NCBI GenBank assembly: GCA_905147135.1
Contig: LR990042.1
Coordinates: 10,593,545 to 10,657,544, forward strand
DNA: 64,000 nt
Direction of reading: 5' to 3'
DNA from: Blastobasis lacticolella
Lineage: Eukaryota > Arthropoda > Insecta > Lepidoptera > Blastobasidae
The notes beneath the pieces were generated by a model. The model ran no database searches, was not told the DNA's origin, and saw nothing but the letters and a program-made list of their open reading frames with translations. Positions 35,754 to 47,539 of this stretch are shown in pieces (the stretch's first letter is position 1; each line of letters starts with the position of its first letter). A program made the position numbers and the translations under genes.

Positions 35754-37025
35754 AAAGAACGCCATTTAACCAAATCATAGATACGTTGTCAAAAACGCGG
35801 GAAAAATTTATGAGAATAAAATTTATAGTCATGGCTCTCCGGGACTCGACTCCCTAAGCCAGCCATACGCGTTAAGAAAAACGAACTTTTTCCTAACATA
35901 TATGCCTACCTACCAAAAGTTATTATGACCGTGCCGACCGTAGGTACGTACAAAACTCGTTAGGGTATTTCGTTGGAGAGAACGTAGGTACACAAGTTTA
36001 CACGAGTTACAAGCAAGTTATTCCCTGGGCGAGGTTTGTAAAATAACCTCGTTTAAGTTGCGGCAAAGGCCCGCTGAAAAAGCCATTTAAGTTTAAAACA
36101 GTTTTTGTTGTTAAACAAATAGTCTTCAAAAATCCAATGTTTATGAAAATTTGAATGGTTTCCACTCGTGCTAGTTTGTCCCAGATTTGTCAGTAAACAC
36201 AGTTACACAGAGTGTAACCTAATAATAAATATAAATACCTATTATATTTTGATACACTCACAGGTAGAAAAAGTGATTCAAGTGCTTATCACGTAATTGC
36301 TTTTTTTATATTAACTTGTGGCTCACTTTTACTAACCAGAATCTCTAACTGAACCGACTGTGCCAGAACTGATTTCATCGTTAATACGAAAGGTGATGTG
36401 CACGCGCAATCAGAATGGAATAGAATCTTGTCGAAGTAAATCGAAGTTAAAGTTGATTTAAGTACTTCAGCAAGATTCCATCCTATTCTGAACGCTAACT
36501 ACTGGAGAGCTGTTCTTTTTTACTTTTACGAGGTATTTTAAAACTTATTTTTTTAATCAATAAATGATTTTATGTCTTTTATTGAGTACTGGTTTTCCCA
36601 ATTTTAGATCAATTAAAATTGCCACACGGTCAAATTTCTGAGGCTTACGTGGAAGTAAGCCTGAGTAACTCAAAGTTAACCTATCAGAGGCGAACTCTCA
36701 CCATAAGACTAGACTGTGTGTTTACACGAGGACCAGATAGTCGAAGAATTAGGTACATTCGATGGCGATGCTCGATTGATGATATATTGAGGTGAGAAAC
36801 TACTTCCTTACCGCAATTGAGATTAGGTGGAGGCTTCTAGCGGCTCGTGGTATCATTGTCCGTAAATGGACCATAAGTCATAGACATAGACAAAGACGTA
36901 ACTTTATTTGGTCCACTAACACATTCAAATACTTAAAACTAACATAATAAATACATATTAGGAAGTCGGATGAAGGTGATCGACAGGCAAAAAGAGCCCA
37001 AGCGCCAGAACTCGAAACCGTCAAA
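35754..37025. other. Intergenic with a pre-miRNA-like hairpin
   Basis: The only structured feature I see is the hairpin at 36410-36490, listed separately. A 36878-37297 open frame on the minus strand is an artefact of the next family C copy. Confidence 0.5.
36410..36490. repeat. Imperfect long hairpin (possible foldback MITE)
   Basis: The arms TCAGAATGGAATAGAATCTT (from 36410) and its near reverse complement ending at 36490 continue inward through GTCGAAGTA / TACTTCAGC and AAATC / GATTT. This gives roughly 30 paired bases per side around a small loop. Size and shape resemble both a tiny MITE and a pre-miRNA; nothing shows that it is expressed. Confidence 0.7.
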
Positions 37026-37293
37026 ATAATCATCATCCGTAACATTCCACTGCTGGACTTAGGGCCTCTCCCACAAAAGGCGAGGTTATTGCCATGATCT
37101 CCACGCTTGGCAGGCGGGTTGGACATCGCAGTGTTTAAAAATAACAATGAAAAATGCTGCTGCCCATTTTCCAGACTACGGAGACTCTTGATCTTTTGCC
37201 TCGAAAACCTCGAAAAATTTGTCGCCTTGTACGACACCCATGAGTGTAAAGGGTTGGTGCTATACTCGGCCGGACACCACACGGCCAAAATAA
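37026..37293 (-). repeat. Family C repeat copy, reverse orientation
   Basis: This is the reverse complement of the 29321-29588 unit, from the (CAT)n end at 37028 through CCACGCTTGGCAGGCGGGTT and TTGTACGACACCCATGAG to CGGACACCACACGGCC. It is close in sequence to the 29.3-kb copy. Confidence 0.85.
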
Positions 37294-39204
37294 TCAAACG
37301 TTCCTAAATAAAACTTGGTATATTTAACAATTCGCGATACACTTTTTCTGCCGCTGAGTGTTTATAGACGAGGGACACACATAAACAAGCGATACCTACC
37401 GAATGGGCACTGATGACCATGGGTATGGCAATGGATAAATGGGCACCGAAGCCCATAGACACCCCATGTATAAACTACAATCTGTTCAAATCTCACGTGT
37501 TTACTACATATCTATAGCTCTATTTTATTATAATAAAGCGAAGAAGTTTATGATCCTCTTAATTATTATACTCATAGTTTTTCCATAGTAATACGCCACA
37601 TGAATAAATAAATAAATGAAACCTCTATCTCACAACATTCAAGCGAAGGTGTCTAAATATAGGTAAATATTTAAAGCGCTCCAGTTAGACCTTGTCGATT
37701 AAACGAGGAAGATCAATAGCTCAATCTGCAAAGGCAAACGTCGAACGTCTAAATCGAAAACGTCAATCTCGTGTGCTATTCCGTCGAAACACACCTTAAT
37801 GTTGTTATTTATATAGGTAGGTACCCCAAGTAACCCGTGCCTCGCCTCCTTCAAAGAGAGAATACGCCGCGGCACCGCGTCTGTGTTATTGCCATTTTAG
37901 AACAAATACATATATAAACGTTCTGTTTTGTTATTTAAAAGCGATTTCAAGCGAGTACTCATCGGACAACGGACCCGGCCACCTCACCTGGATCTTGTGA
38001 TTGGCATATCCATAGGAGTAAGATACAGTCGTCCGGTGCACCCGTGCCACCCATTTTCTTCAAGGGCGGTCATAACTGACAAGATTTTGACAAATCGAGG
38101 AAGAACGCATACACAGGCTTCCTCCTCTGCATTTAGTACCTGACAGTGTGCTTTAGGCTAAAGCGCTGTCCTAATCGACACCAAGTGCGACCATGGTCGC
38201 GCGACGGACGGTTTTAAGGTCTCCTATTGGTCAAGCGACGTCTGTCGTACGACCGTTGCCAATTACGATAGCGCGTAAAATAGCACCTTCTGTGAGCAAG
38301 CCCGCTCTGAAGCCAAACTTTCCATTATTATTTAAGTATGTGCGGAATTTCGTAAAACCAAACCCATGCACCGATGCAATCCTTCCAATCCAATAAAAAA
38401 TGTTCTAAAATAAACACAGGAATACGAAACTATCCTTCAAATCACGCTTTTCATGGATATTCGCGAAACAGTAAATGGAAGATCACTTCCCAAACTCTAA
38501 AATAACAATAAATATATTTTCACCTACTTATATACAAATTGGTTCAACCTCAAAACACTTTAGCTAGCGCGTCCGCCTCAGGATTCTGAATAAATAATCG
38601 CGCCATTAGACGTCATTGGCGGGCATTTGTCTATGTGTCGGAATCCGCCGCCATTCATTATTTCCAAACGTTCTCGAGACCTCGTGGCCTTTTAAAGAAC
38701 CAAATTACTCGATAGGCTCCAAGCGGCGCTTTCAGAGAAATTTAATTTCGATGAGTGAAATAGACGTTGAGTAAACGCGTTCGTGTGTTTCTCTCTATAT
38801 GAATATATTTACGTATCAGCCTACATTTTAAATTCTAATTTTAAACAGAAATCATGAGCGCCAGGAGCGAATTTGCTGATTGAAAAAACGTTCTGATGTT
38901 CTCATGTCCACGGCATGATAGAGAAGATGAGGTCAGTGACGTCACTATAAAGCTCCTAAAGCTCGATGTAGCCGTCCAACGTCGAAAATAAGCTTCATCC
39001 AAGACTAGGCCTAATAAATGAACGTAACTCTGTCTGCCTGTCATTTTACGATTCACAATAGATTTGGATAAAATTTTACAAGGAAATAAATGGCGACCTG
39101 GTGAATGACATATCCATCGTAGGCAGAGGCAACCGGTAAGGCGCGGGCAAAAGCTGCACCTAATTCTTAGTTCTCAAACGAAAACCTTTTTCATTTTTAT
39201 TATA
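37294..39204. other. Intergenic, possible Helitron-like remnant
   Basis: A segment at about 39005-39160 ends AAGGCGCGGGCAAAAGCTGC, reminiscent of the Helitron-like tails above but without a clean CTRR end. A GC-richer part at 37940-38290 has 60-70 codon frames without recognised domains. Confidence 0.4.
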
Positions 39205-39560
39205 TTTTAATCAGTCAAAGTACTTGTGAAGTCAATGCAGACGAGCCCAAACTCGGCAGGTTTATCATGCATAGTTGATAGATAGATAGATATAGAGTGC
39301 CTGTGAGCACTTTCGGTCGTCATCATCAGACCATAAATATCACCTAGTGGCATAGTACTCATCAAGACCATTCCAGGGAGCCCAACACGATGGCGTTATC
39401 TTGTTGCTTTCATTAGTTCCTATGACCACCTTTCGTCCCCATCATCAGACCAGCTCCATAGTACCATATTAATACCCTTATCCATGTTACATAAGTACCT
39501 ATATCAAAACAATTAAATATTGAACAATTAAACGCCGGGAAGTTGGTTAAATTGGGCTTG
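39205..39560 (+). repeat. Family D repeat, copy 1
   Basis: It shares with 49745-49990 a start at ATCAGTCA(A/G)AGTA, a TTATCATGC block, then CCTATGACCACCTTTCGTCC and CATCATCAGACCAGCTC, and GTTGGTTAAATT-like ends. An internal stretch at 39276-39400 (GATA run and a first CGTCATCATCAGACC block) makes it longer than copy 2. Confidence 0.6.
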
Positions 39561-41521
39561 CAAGATTTTATCCAAACGCAAAAAACTAAAAATCTCTTAG
39601 TTTAAAGGGCAGAGACAAAAGATCGCAGTCGTTAAAATAAGTACCTACACCAAGTACATACTTACACTTATAAAAACTTAGTACATACCCTTTACAGTCT
39701 ACCGATTTTAAGATATATATGGAGGACTTACTTGGTACCGTTTTACTCGTAAAACATCAAACAAGAGCAACGTTAATGTATTAACGTAGTCATCATAAAA
39801 TATGATCATAGTGTACGTGTATCAATATACCCATATGAAACTGGAAAAAATGTGATTGATATGAAGCAATAGAGACATTCAACTCCCACCCCGTATTATA
39901 TACAGCCTCATACATAAGTAATTGATTTCGCAGTAGACGTGCGCTATTCATCAGATTCGAGATAAGCGCACTCTCTCGGGACCACAGCCGTTCGTGATAG
40001 ATAACTTTTCCACACTTCAGCGAAAACGCGCTGATAAAATCGTTTTTCGGGCATCCGAAAGTTAGGCAACTTTATAAGTTAATACTGGTAAAGGATTTAA
40101 GCTTTGCAGATGCTATATTTAGTTCCAAGCATTTGTTTACAACATTGAAATGTGAAACATATTAAATTCTACATCGAACACGTAAGTAAGTAATCCGAGA
40201 CTTTCAAAATTCCTGTTTTGCCAAGCTTGGCACGCGGATAGGAGATCGATCACAGTGTTTACGACGACATGAAAAGCTAACCAGTTGAAAGTAATAAAGA
40301 TCAAGTAAAAATCCGACATACTCGCTTTGTTTTCCCGGAATACAAAGAGAATCCGAAAGTAACTAATTTCTTGTTCGCACCATTAGCCAAAATAAGTTAA
40401 TTAACAACGTTAGCCACTGAGGTACTTGGAAGAAAAAATCTACACGCCCTTTTAGGTGTGACGCTTCGAGGATAATACGGGGCAGCAAAAGAGAAACAGC
40501 CTGGGAGCCCCTGGGAATACCTACGTGATGCGTGCACGTCTTTTAGCGAAATTGTCTCTTGGGTCGTTGGCTGCATAACCGTTTTGTGAAGTCACTACGT
40601 CCGGACCTCCTCGGCTGGGGATGGCGCGAAGCCAAATGAGTTCGTCAAGGATAACACGGCTCGTGGCCACAACATCGGGACTCAAGTCAGATGGAAACGC
40701 CGATTTAATTTAGCCCCCTTTGGTACGCCTAGATTTCATTACGGGCTCTCATGCGTATCGGGCTTCGCTAGCTGTTTTGACTCGTAACCTAATTTTGGGC
40801 CGGTAGGATTTCCTGAGCTGTATTTTGGAGTATTATGTTTCTTATAAAATAGGTGTCTACTACGCTGGCTGTGTTCTCAATAATATGTGTACCTACATTC
40901 AATACCTTGAAAGATTGACATTCTTTAGTAGCAGAAAACTCACATAACTACATCATCGTCATCTTGGACTTAAGCCTCCTTAGTGGTAGGTAGTCTTAAC
41001 TTGATGGCAAGCACCACACCGAACCTACGCTACGTAGCTACAGCTAACTACTTAAAATGTTAATTAATACAACCCGCAGTAAAAGGGGTCCCTGTTCCCA
41101 AGCAAAAATGAAATAAATTTCATTCATCACTTACGTCAGCATAACTGGCTGCCGTTTTCCTGCGTTTGGCGCCGTTTTGAATAGCATTCGGACAATAAAA
41201 AGAACATTAGAGTTCCGCTCTACAATGGTGCCGCAAACGCCATCCCGTTAAGTGCCGTGAAGCGGCGTAAAAAGACGTATTCTCACGTAAAATTTTAACG
41301 GCCACATGAGGGCGAGAGCAAATTTAAGTACTACTTAAATATTACGAGTGTGTAGTAGTGCCACAGAATATTTATTGGTAGTAACTAAGTACCGTCGAGT
41401 AATCAAGTCATCAGGATCTCATATGTCGTAATTTATTAGATACGCACACGGAAAACGGAACATTCAATATTTTTAATGCGAATAAAGATATTTTAATACT
41501 TTCAAATTTCAGATAACATAA
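39561..41521. other. Intergenic, nothing recognised
   Basis: A GC-richer stretch at 40440-40800 has no recognisable frame or repeat partner in this window. The rest is AT-rich. Confidence 0.5.
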
Positions 41522-41773
41522 GGGTGCTTCGAAATATTACGGACGCACAGCGAATGATCCGCGCGAGCTGGGTCTCTATTTTGGAACTACTAGCAACCAC
41601 GCGAGCGCTCGCCTTCTAATGCTTGTCTTGTCTATCTCTACCAACATACCACGAGTGTGAAAGAGATAGGTAGCGCACGCGAGCGCTACGCTCGCGTGGA
41701 TGCGAGCGGTTCCAAAATGGGGCTCGCGCTAACCGTTGCTGCAACTTCGCATTCGCAATATTTGAACGCACCC
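41522..41773. mobile_element. 252-bp MITE with long imperfect TIRs
   Basis: The ends are GGGTGC... and ...GCACCC, with pairing that continues inward for about 75 bp: AAATATT near the ends, then the GCGCGAGC / GCTCGCGC blocks, TTTTGGAAC / GTTCCAAAA, and CCACGCGAGCG / CGCTCGCGTGG. Directly outside both ends is TAA (41519-41521 and 41774-41776), a candidate 3-bp target duplication as made by PIF/Harbinger-type transposases. It is non-coding and so must use a transposase in trans. Superfamily placement is tentative. Confidence 0.75.
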
Positions 41774-42557
41774 TAACTTAAATATTATGTCTCCGTAAAT
41801 TCTCTTGAAGTTTGCCGAAGCTAATCACAGACAATAAAATGCGAGGCCGTAATCATTTCGCACTAATGAAATCATGAAAGAGGTACTCGTATTGTAACAT
41901 TTCTTTTTCTTTTCTTTTTTCAATTTAACATCGCAACGTGGTATTGTGAGGCTGAAAGAGTAATTATCTTTGCCTTGCCTACCGGGGAACTCTACACGAG
42001 CTAAAGAAGATTGATTGTTAAGCTTTACAAAAAAATAAGAAAAAGGATACCGTTCCCTTTGAAAAGGGAAAACAATGACGTCACAAGACGTCTTTTTACC
42101 AGAGTTTTTTTTTGCGTGGCTAATTAATGGTATGGAATATCAAATCTCTGTTCTCTTTGATAAAGACAAAATATTTTAAACGCAGATAATTACAATATTA
42201 GATAGTATGTACCTATAAATATTTGAAATAGAAATAGGTTTTCATTGCGGACTGAAGTGTGGGTATAAGGCAAGTACTTACCATACTTGGCAGACAATAT
42301 GTCTAGCTCGACAAAACAGTTGCTTTATTAGTCCTACATTTCAGTTATTGACGAGAATTTGTAAGGGAATTCATATGAACCGCTGCTTACAGAATCTTAA
42401 ACTCCGTCAAGTGGGAATGCAATAGGATGCATTGTCAATATTCCAATAAAGCGAGCTCTCTTCTTTGTTGAACTCGAAACCTATGGTCGTAATCGTATTT
42501 ACTTCACAATAGAAAGATTCCGTAGTAGTCGGATTGAGTTAGTTGTGTAGAATATGT
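41774..42557. other. Intergenic, nothing recognised
   Basis: AT-rich. A small inverted repeat CCCTTT / AAAGGG lies at 42056-42069. No frame above 60 codons. Confidence 0.5.
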
Positions 42558-42740
42558 CATGTGGTGACCGGAAGAGATATTTACCATCCGGGTCTCATAA
42601 AAAGGAAGAGTTATAGACTATATTCTATTGATGAGTATTTTCAATACTGCGGTCACCAAACCCCGGCGTGGCGATTATGGCAATGCCCTCCACTAATGTG
42701 GCGCTAGCTCAAGCCTGAAGTGGCATGTTATACTTAGGCT
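42558..42740 (+). repeat. Family C repeat copy, diverged
   Basis: It starts ATGTGGTGACCGGAAGAG and retains ATACTGCGGTCACCAAACCC, GGCGTGGCGATTATGGCAAT and CTGAAGTGG. The GTCGTACAAGG block is lost. It lies 0.13 kb upstream of a family B body. Confidence 0.6.
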
Positions 42741-42867
42741 GTTTTACTTTTATTGTTATGTTATACTATTTTACTTAGGCAAGGTAATAGTTTATGTTAT
42801 ATGTGTTAGGCTATTTGTACTGTCATACTTAGGGTGATGACGATTATGAATAGATAGTATTTTGGAT

Positions 42868-43080
42868 TACTTACGGCGAGGAAAAACATTGTAATGAAAC
42901 CTGCCCACTCAGGCGACTGAATGTGTAACCATGATCCAAATGGTCAGGTTCTCATGTTAACAGGGCCACGAATGAGATACGGTCGTTGCTCCACTGTAAT
43001 TACCTGTTCTGCCAAATCCTGGTCAAGGTGGACCCTGACACCTCGCGTGCGAGAGCACAATCGGGACATTAACTCCAACA
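42868..43080 (+). mobile_element. SINE family B, body only
   Basis: It runs GATTACTTACGGCGAGG, GCGACTGAATGTGTAACCAT, TGGTCAGGTTCTC, CTGTTCTGCCAAATCCTGGT, CAAGGTGGACCC and GCGAGAGCACAATCGGGACA. The distal body is complete and the head is absent. Confidence 0.75.
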
Positions 43081-43734
43081 TTATTATAATAATTCTTGAT
43101 TACCTATAGATTTAGTAGTCATATGCATAAATTGATTGCTCCTGGTATCATACTCGTACGTAAACCCTCACAAAAATTACGGTAAGTACCTATAGGTAAA
43201 TGAAGGGCTAAAAAGTGATTCGCTATGGAAGAAACGCATAAACTAACCTTACAGGAACATCGAACAAATGTCCGAATTTCTGTTATCCGCCATGTTATCG
43301 TTATTTCGGGTATTCATCACGCTATTATAAATTCTTAATTCAAGGTAGCTAGAATTCAAATTAAAAACTACTGAAGGAGACTTTCGAAATGACAGTAAAT
43401 TTATCGTCATTTTAAATTATGCTTCTCAAGGTGCTCTCAGGTCAAGCTTTCAGGTGCTTAATTCAATTCTGCCCACTCAACCCTCGCTGCGACGGTTTAA
43501 TCACATTTTTACTCAGACGTTTAAAACTTTATTTCCATTTCGTATTTTTATCTACTCTGCTCTTTTTAACCGTTGACGAAAAAGATAGATTTTATAAGTT
43601 TAACGTGTGTCTGTGGCATCGTAACTCCTGAACAGATATTTTAATGCTGTTATTTTTTATTTGAAAACCCTCAAAGACGAATACGAGAGTTTTTGTTTTG
43701 GTTTAAAGCGGGGGCTCTTCCTAAATAAGAAGTT

Positions 43735-44036
43735 TGTTACATACGTACCTACCCTTAGAACCGCTGACCACTGAAACCTACTTGACGACATCGATCACGC
43801 CACCGATATGTGCAAGCGAAGTCCAACCGGCACGAGGCACCGACGCAGCGTTTTACCTCATTGCAACACATTTCCGCTCGCCCCGCATCGGTATTTTTGC
43901 GAATGTATAAAATCACTTTTAGACCTAACATCGGCTAACTGAGACGTACTTTTAATCTGTAATTTTTAATTATTAATAAATTAAGTTACTTAATTTTCGT
44001 CTTTTTTTCAATCCTTCGACTGTGACCTTCGTATTT
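43735..44036 (+). repeat. 5' LTR
   Basis: This 302-bp repeat begins TGTTACATACG and ends CCTTCGTATTT. I find no difference from the 3' LTR on side-by-side reading. It contains a TATAAAA box at 43906-43912 and an AATAAA at 43975-43980, as expected for the promoter and polyadenylation signal. Confidence 0.95.
43906..43912 (+). promoter_or_regulatory. TATA-like box in the 5' LTR
   Basis: TATAAAA lies within the LTR, followed by AATAAA about 65 bp downstream. This is the arrangement expected for a U3/R promoter and polyadenylation signal. Function is inferred from position. Confidence 0.5.
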
Positions 44037-44051
44037 GGCGCAGTCGGTAGG
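44037..44051 (+). promoter_or_regulatory. Primer-binding site, tRNA-Ser type
   Basis: GGCGCAGTCGGTAGG directly follows the LTR and is complementary to the 3' end of insect serine tRNA, with the last T of the LTR completing the CCA pairing. Errantiviruses of the 17.6/297 type are known to use a serine tRNA primer. Confidence 0.85.
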
Positions 44052-44425
44052 ATTCTCGCGATCGGTAAGAGAAGATTTCCGTTTCCGTATATCCTGATCG
44101 AGCCGTCGGTGGCTCTCAAGCCACGAGCAGAGAATCCAGAACTTACGCAGCGTCGCAGCTTCCGGAGGAGTATCCAGAAATCGATACACGGAAAAGACGA
44201 AAACCAGTATGTTCCTGTGAGTACCTTTGAATCAATCTAGGGTTGCTACATTTTCCTTTTAAGTCATTTTGTATTTCATTTCCTGTGTGTAAGTTTATTA
44301 GTGCTAAGATTTTCCATCCCAGGCGATCGAGTACTCCTAGGTTAGATAGAGAATTTAGAAATAGAATATTAGATAGTAATAGATTTTTGAGCGATTCTGA
44401 TTCTCAAACTGATAGTGAAATTGCA

Positions 44426-45647
44426 ATGGCGGACTATGACAGTGTATTTAAAGACCCTCCGCTTGGTTCCCGATTTCGATGGGAATGCAAATGTCTTGCC
44501 GCGATTTATTAAGTTATGTGACCAACTCGTATCAGAGTTTAGTGAACTCGAACAGCCGTCGCTTTTGGTTGCCTTATTGAACGGCATTTTAAATAGAATA
44601 ACAGGGCCCGCAGCTCGTTTAATTAATATTAGCGGAGTTCCCGGAGACTGGCAGGGAATACGTAGAGCACTTATTAATAACTTTGCCGACCATCGAGATG
44701 AGGTAGCTCTATATAATGACCTTTCAATAATCACTCAAAGCTCAAGTACACCCCAAGAGTTTTATGAACAGTGTCAAAATCTTTTTAGCACAATGATGAC
44801 CTACGTCTCGCTTCACGAGACTATTGAGAGCACTATTAATTCAAAATGCTACTTGTATAAAAAATTGACCCTTCAGGCATTTTTACGAGGATTAAAAGAA
44901 CCTTTGGGATCCCGGATTCGATGTATGCGACCGGAAACCATAGAAAAAGCACTAGAGTTTGTTCATGAGGAGTCCAACATCCTATATTTGCAAAAGCGCA
45001 GTAATGAAAGTGTTCCCGACAGGAAGCCAAACTCACTAAACAATAATCATCCCTTTAAACCCCAATTTGGTAACTTTGCACCCTCTAGACCGTCAGATTT
45101 TTATATGATGCCAGGTCCCTCTCGAGCTAATTTTAATGCGCCCCAGCATTTTCCACAAACGACTAGACCAAATTATAATCATGGGTTCCAGAATAGAGGT
45201 CCCTCAGCTCGTGTCCTCAGAGGTCTACAAAATCAGATCTGCTTGGTATATCTTGACGATATAATTATATTCAGTACCTCCTTACAAGAGCATATGAATA
45301 ATTTACAGAAAGTGTTCGACAGACTTAGGGAATCTAACTTCAAGATTCAAATGGATAAATCTGAATTTTTGAAGTTAGAAACCGCCTACTTAGGGCACGT
45401 TATCACCAAAGATGGCATTAAGCCAAATCCCGATAAGATCGTCGCGATCCATGATGATGATCCTAAAACATCTACGGAGATAAAGCGTTTCTTAGGGCTC
45501 TTAGGTTATTATAGGAAGTTTATCCCGAATTTCGCTAAGGTGACGAAACCCATGACTCAATGCCTTAAAAAGGGATCTAAAATAGATATTCATAATCCAG
45601 AGTACATTAAACTGTTTCGAACATTGCAAGAAACTTCTAACCAATGA
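44426..45647 (+). pseudogene. gag fused to the second half of reverse transcriptase
   Basis: The natural gag start is probably the ATG at 44426. Its frame closes after about 28 codons, and the rest of gag is open in another frame (44415-45647), so an indel lies near 44445-44455. That open frame first encodes a Gag-like region (residues 15-265, with [15 protein letters not shown] and a Pro/Asn/Phe-rich end). It then jumps at nt 45205-45225 straight into the palm of RT, with the YLDD box at residues 279-282 and the thumb [13 protein letters not shown]. The rest of gag, the protease and the RT fingers have been deleted, yet the join stays in frame. A second frame break at about 45610-45620 ends the frame before RNase H. 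No active RT can come from this copy. Confidence 0.9.
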
Positions 45648-47040
45648 TCCGATTTTACAGTACCCGGACTTTTTAAAAGAGTTTATACTAACGACCGACG
45701 CCTCGAAGTTAGCTATAGGCGCCGTTCTCTCTCAAGGCCCCATAGGCTCGGATAAACCGATAGCTTATGCATCTCGTACTCTTAACACTAGTGAGATAAA
45801 CTATAGTACCATAGAGAAAGAACTTTTAGCTATAGTTTTCGCTTGCAAGTACTTCCGCCCTTACTTATTTGGACGAAAGTTTGTGGTAGTTACAGACCAT
45901 AAACCGCTTAAATGGATGATGAGTCTTAAGGAGCCTAACTCGCGCTTAACGCGTTGGAGACTCAAGTTAAGTGAGTACAACTTCACTGTCCTTTATAAAG
46001 AGGGCAAGTACAATGTCAACGCGGACGCCCTCTCGCGAATAGAGATAAATAACGAGGAGACTTCATCTTTAGCTGTCAACCACTCAGAAGCGCCTTCAGC
46101 GCCTGGTTCGTCTACGGAGACCGTCCACACTAGTGAAGAAAATCCAATTTTAGAAATCCCGATAACAGATGAACCTTTAAACCGATTTAGCCGCCAGATC
46201 TGCTTCACAGTTGTCGGCGATATCAAAAAGAAACCAGTTGTTAGTAAGCCTTTTGAATCACACACTCGTACCACCATTCAAATCTCGGAATCTAATCTTG
46301 AAAATGACGTAATTAGCTCAGTAAAAGAATACGTCAATCCCAAAGTAAAGACAGGAATAATTATTTATCCCCAATTGGCTATGTATCAAATCATTCCGGT
46401 AATTCAAAAACACTTCAAAAATTCCGCTATGCATCTCGTCTTAACTAAAGTAGAGATAGAAAACGTGAAGGATTATTTACGCCAGCAGGAGATAATTAAA
46501 GCCTACCATGAGGGTAAAACGAACCACAGAGGCATTAACGAGTGTCATCTTGCATTGTCAAAAAAATACTACTTTCCGAAAATGAAAGATCAAATCGCGA
46601 AGTATATAAACGAATGCAGTATTTGCGGTCAAGCGAAGTACGACCGCAACCCCATTAGGCAGCGATTTTGCATAGTTCCACCCCCTACGAAACCATTCGA
46701 GATAGTTCATCTTGATCTCCTCACCATCGAAAATGAAAAATATCTCACTTTTATCGACGCATTTTCTAAATACGCGCAAGCCTACCACCTCCGCGATGCT
46801 ACAGCCATAAGCGTTGTACAGTCCCTGTTAAAGCTGTTTTTCCATCACGGTATCCCTATAACGATTGTCACGGATCAGGGTCCTGAATTTACAAACCAAG
46901 TCTTTATGGAATCCGTCCGAGTCCATAAGATTCAACATCATAAAATTCTCGCTCACTCCCCCAACGATAATGGTATGGTGGAGAGATTTCACGCTACCCT
47001 TTTGGAACACTTACGTATTCTAAAGTTAGAACGTCGCGGT
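45615..47040 (+). pseudogene. pol: RNase H and most of integrase
   Basis: This segment continues RT/RNase H in a new frame. RNase H is recognised by TTDASKLAIGAVLSQ, the STIEKELLAIV glutamate and VVTDHKPLKW. A linker follows, then an integrase zinc-binding region (HEGKTNH, then CSICGQAK). The integrase core comes next with its first aspartate in VHLDLLTIE, the second in TDQGPEF and the glutamate in NGMVERFH, so the DDE triad is intact. The open frame ends at 47076 after a frame change near 47035, and the integrase C-terminus continues in the next entry. In a complete element this would be one polyprotein with the preceding RT. Confidence 0.9.
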
Positions 47041-47539
47041 GAACCTGCAGTTAACCTACGCAGTTTTAGGTTATAATAATTCGATCCACAGTTTTACAAA
47101 ATGCCGTCCTATAGAGATAATCGTAGGTCACTTCGATCCGAGAGACCCCCTTGACATCGACCTCTCGGAGCATTTACTCCAACAGTACGTACAGGACCAT
47201 AGGAAACGCATGACTGAGGTCTATAACATTCTTAATGAGACCTCCCTCCATCAGCTAACTGAAAACCGAAATAAGGATCGAGAACCCAAAAGGGAATATG
47301 AGCCCGACCAGCAGGTGTTCATTCGTAACCCGAAGGCTAGCCGTCAAAAGCTCGCGCCTAGGTTTACCCAGGATATTGTATTAGCCGACCTGCCGATACA
47401 TATCTATACTAAAAAAAAGCGGAACCCAGTAGCCAAATCTCGCCTTAAGCGAGGCCCTAAAACCTCAACCTTGTTACAGGACACTACAACTATTGACGCT
47501 TCTACTTCACGGGACGTTGGCGCTGGACATATCACTTGA
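47036..47539 (+). pseudogene. pol: integrase C-terminal region
   Basis: It reads on from the integrase core in another frame (LTYAVLGYNNSIHSFTKCRP), followed by a charged tail. ADLPIHIYTKKKRNPVAKSR lies near the end, and the frame terminates at 47539. The GYNNSIHSFTKCRPIEI stretch is the usual helix after the DDE domain. It overlaps the start of the env region, where errantivirus env is normally reached by splicing. Confidence 0.85.

Noticed and set aside
36878..37297. 139-codon minus-strand frame
   Set aside because: Most of it is the translation of a family C repeat; the same words appear in frames of the 29.4-kb and 35.6-kb copies.
44369..44734. 121-codon minus-strand frame over gag
   Set aside because: Antisense shadow of the gag region.
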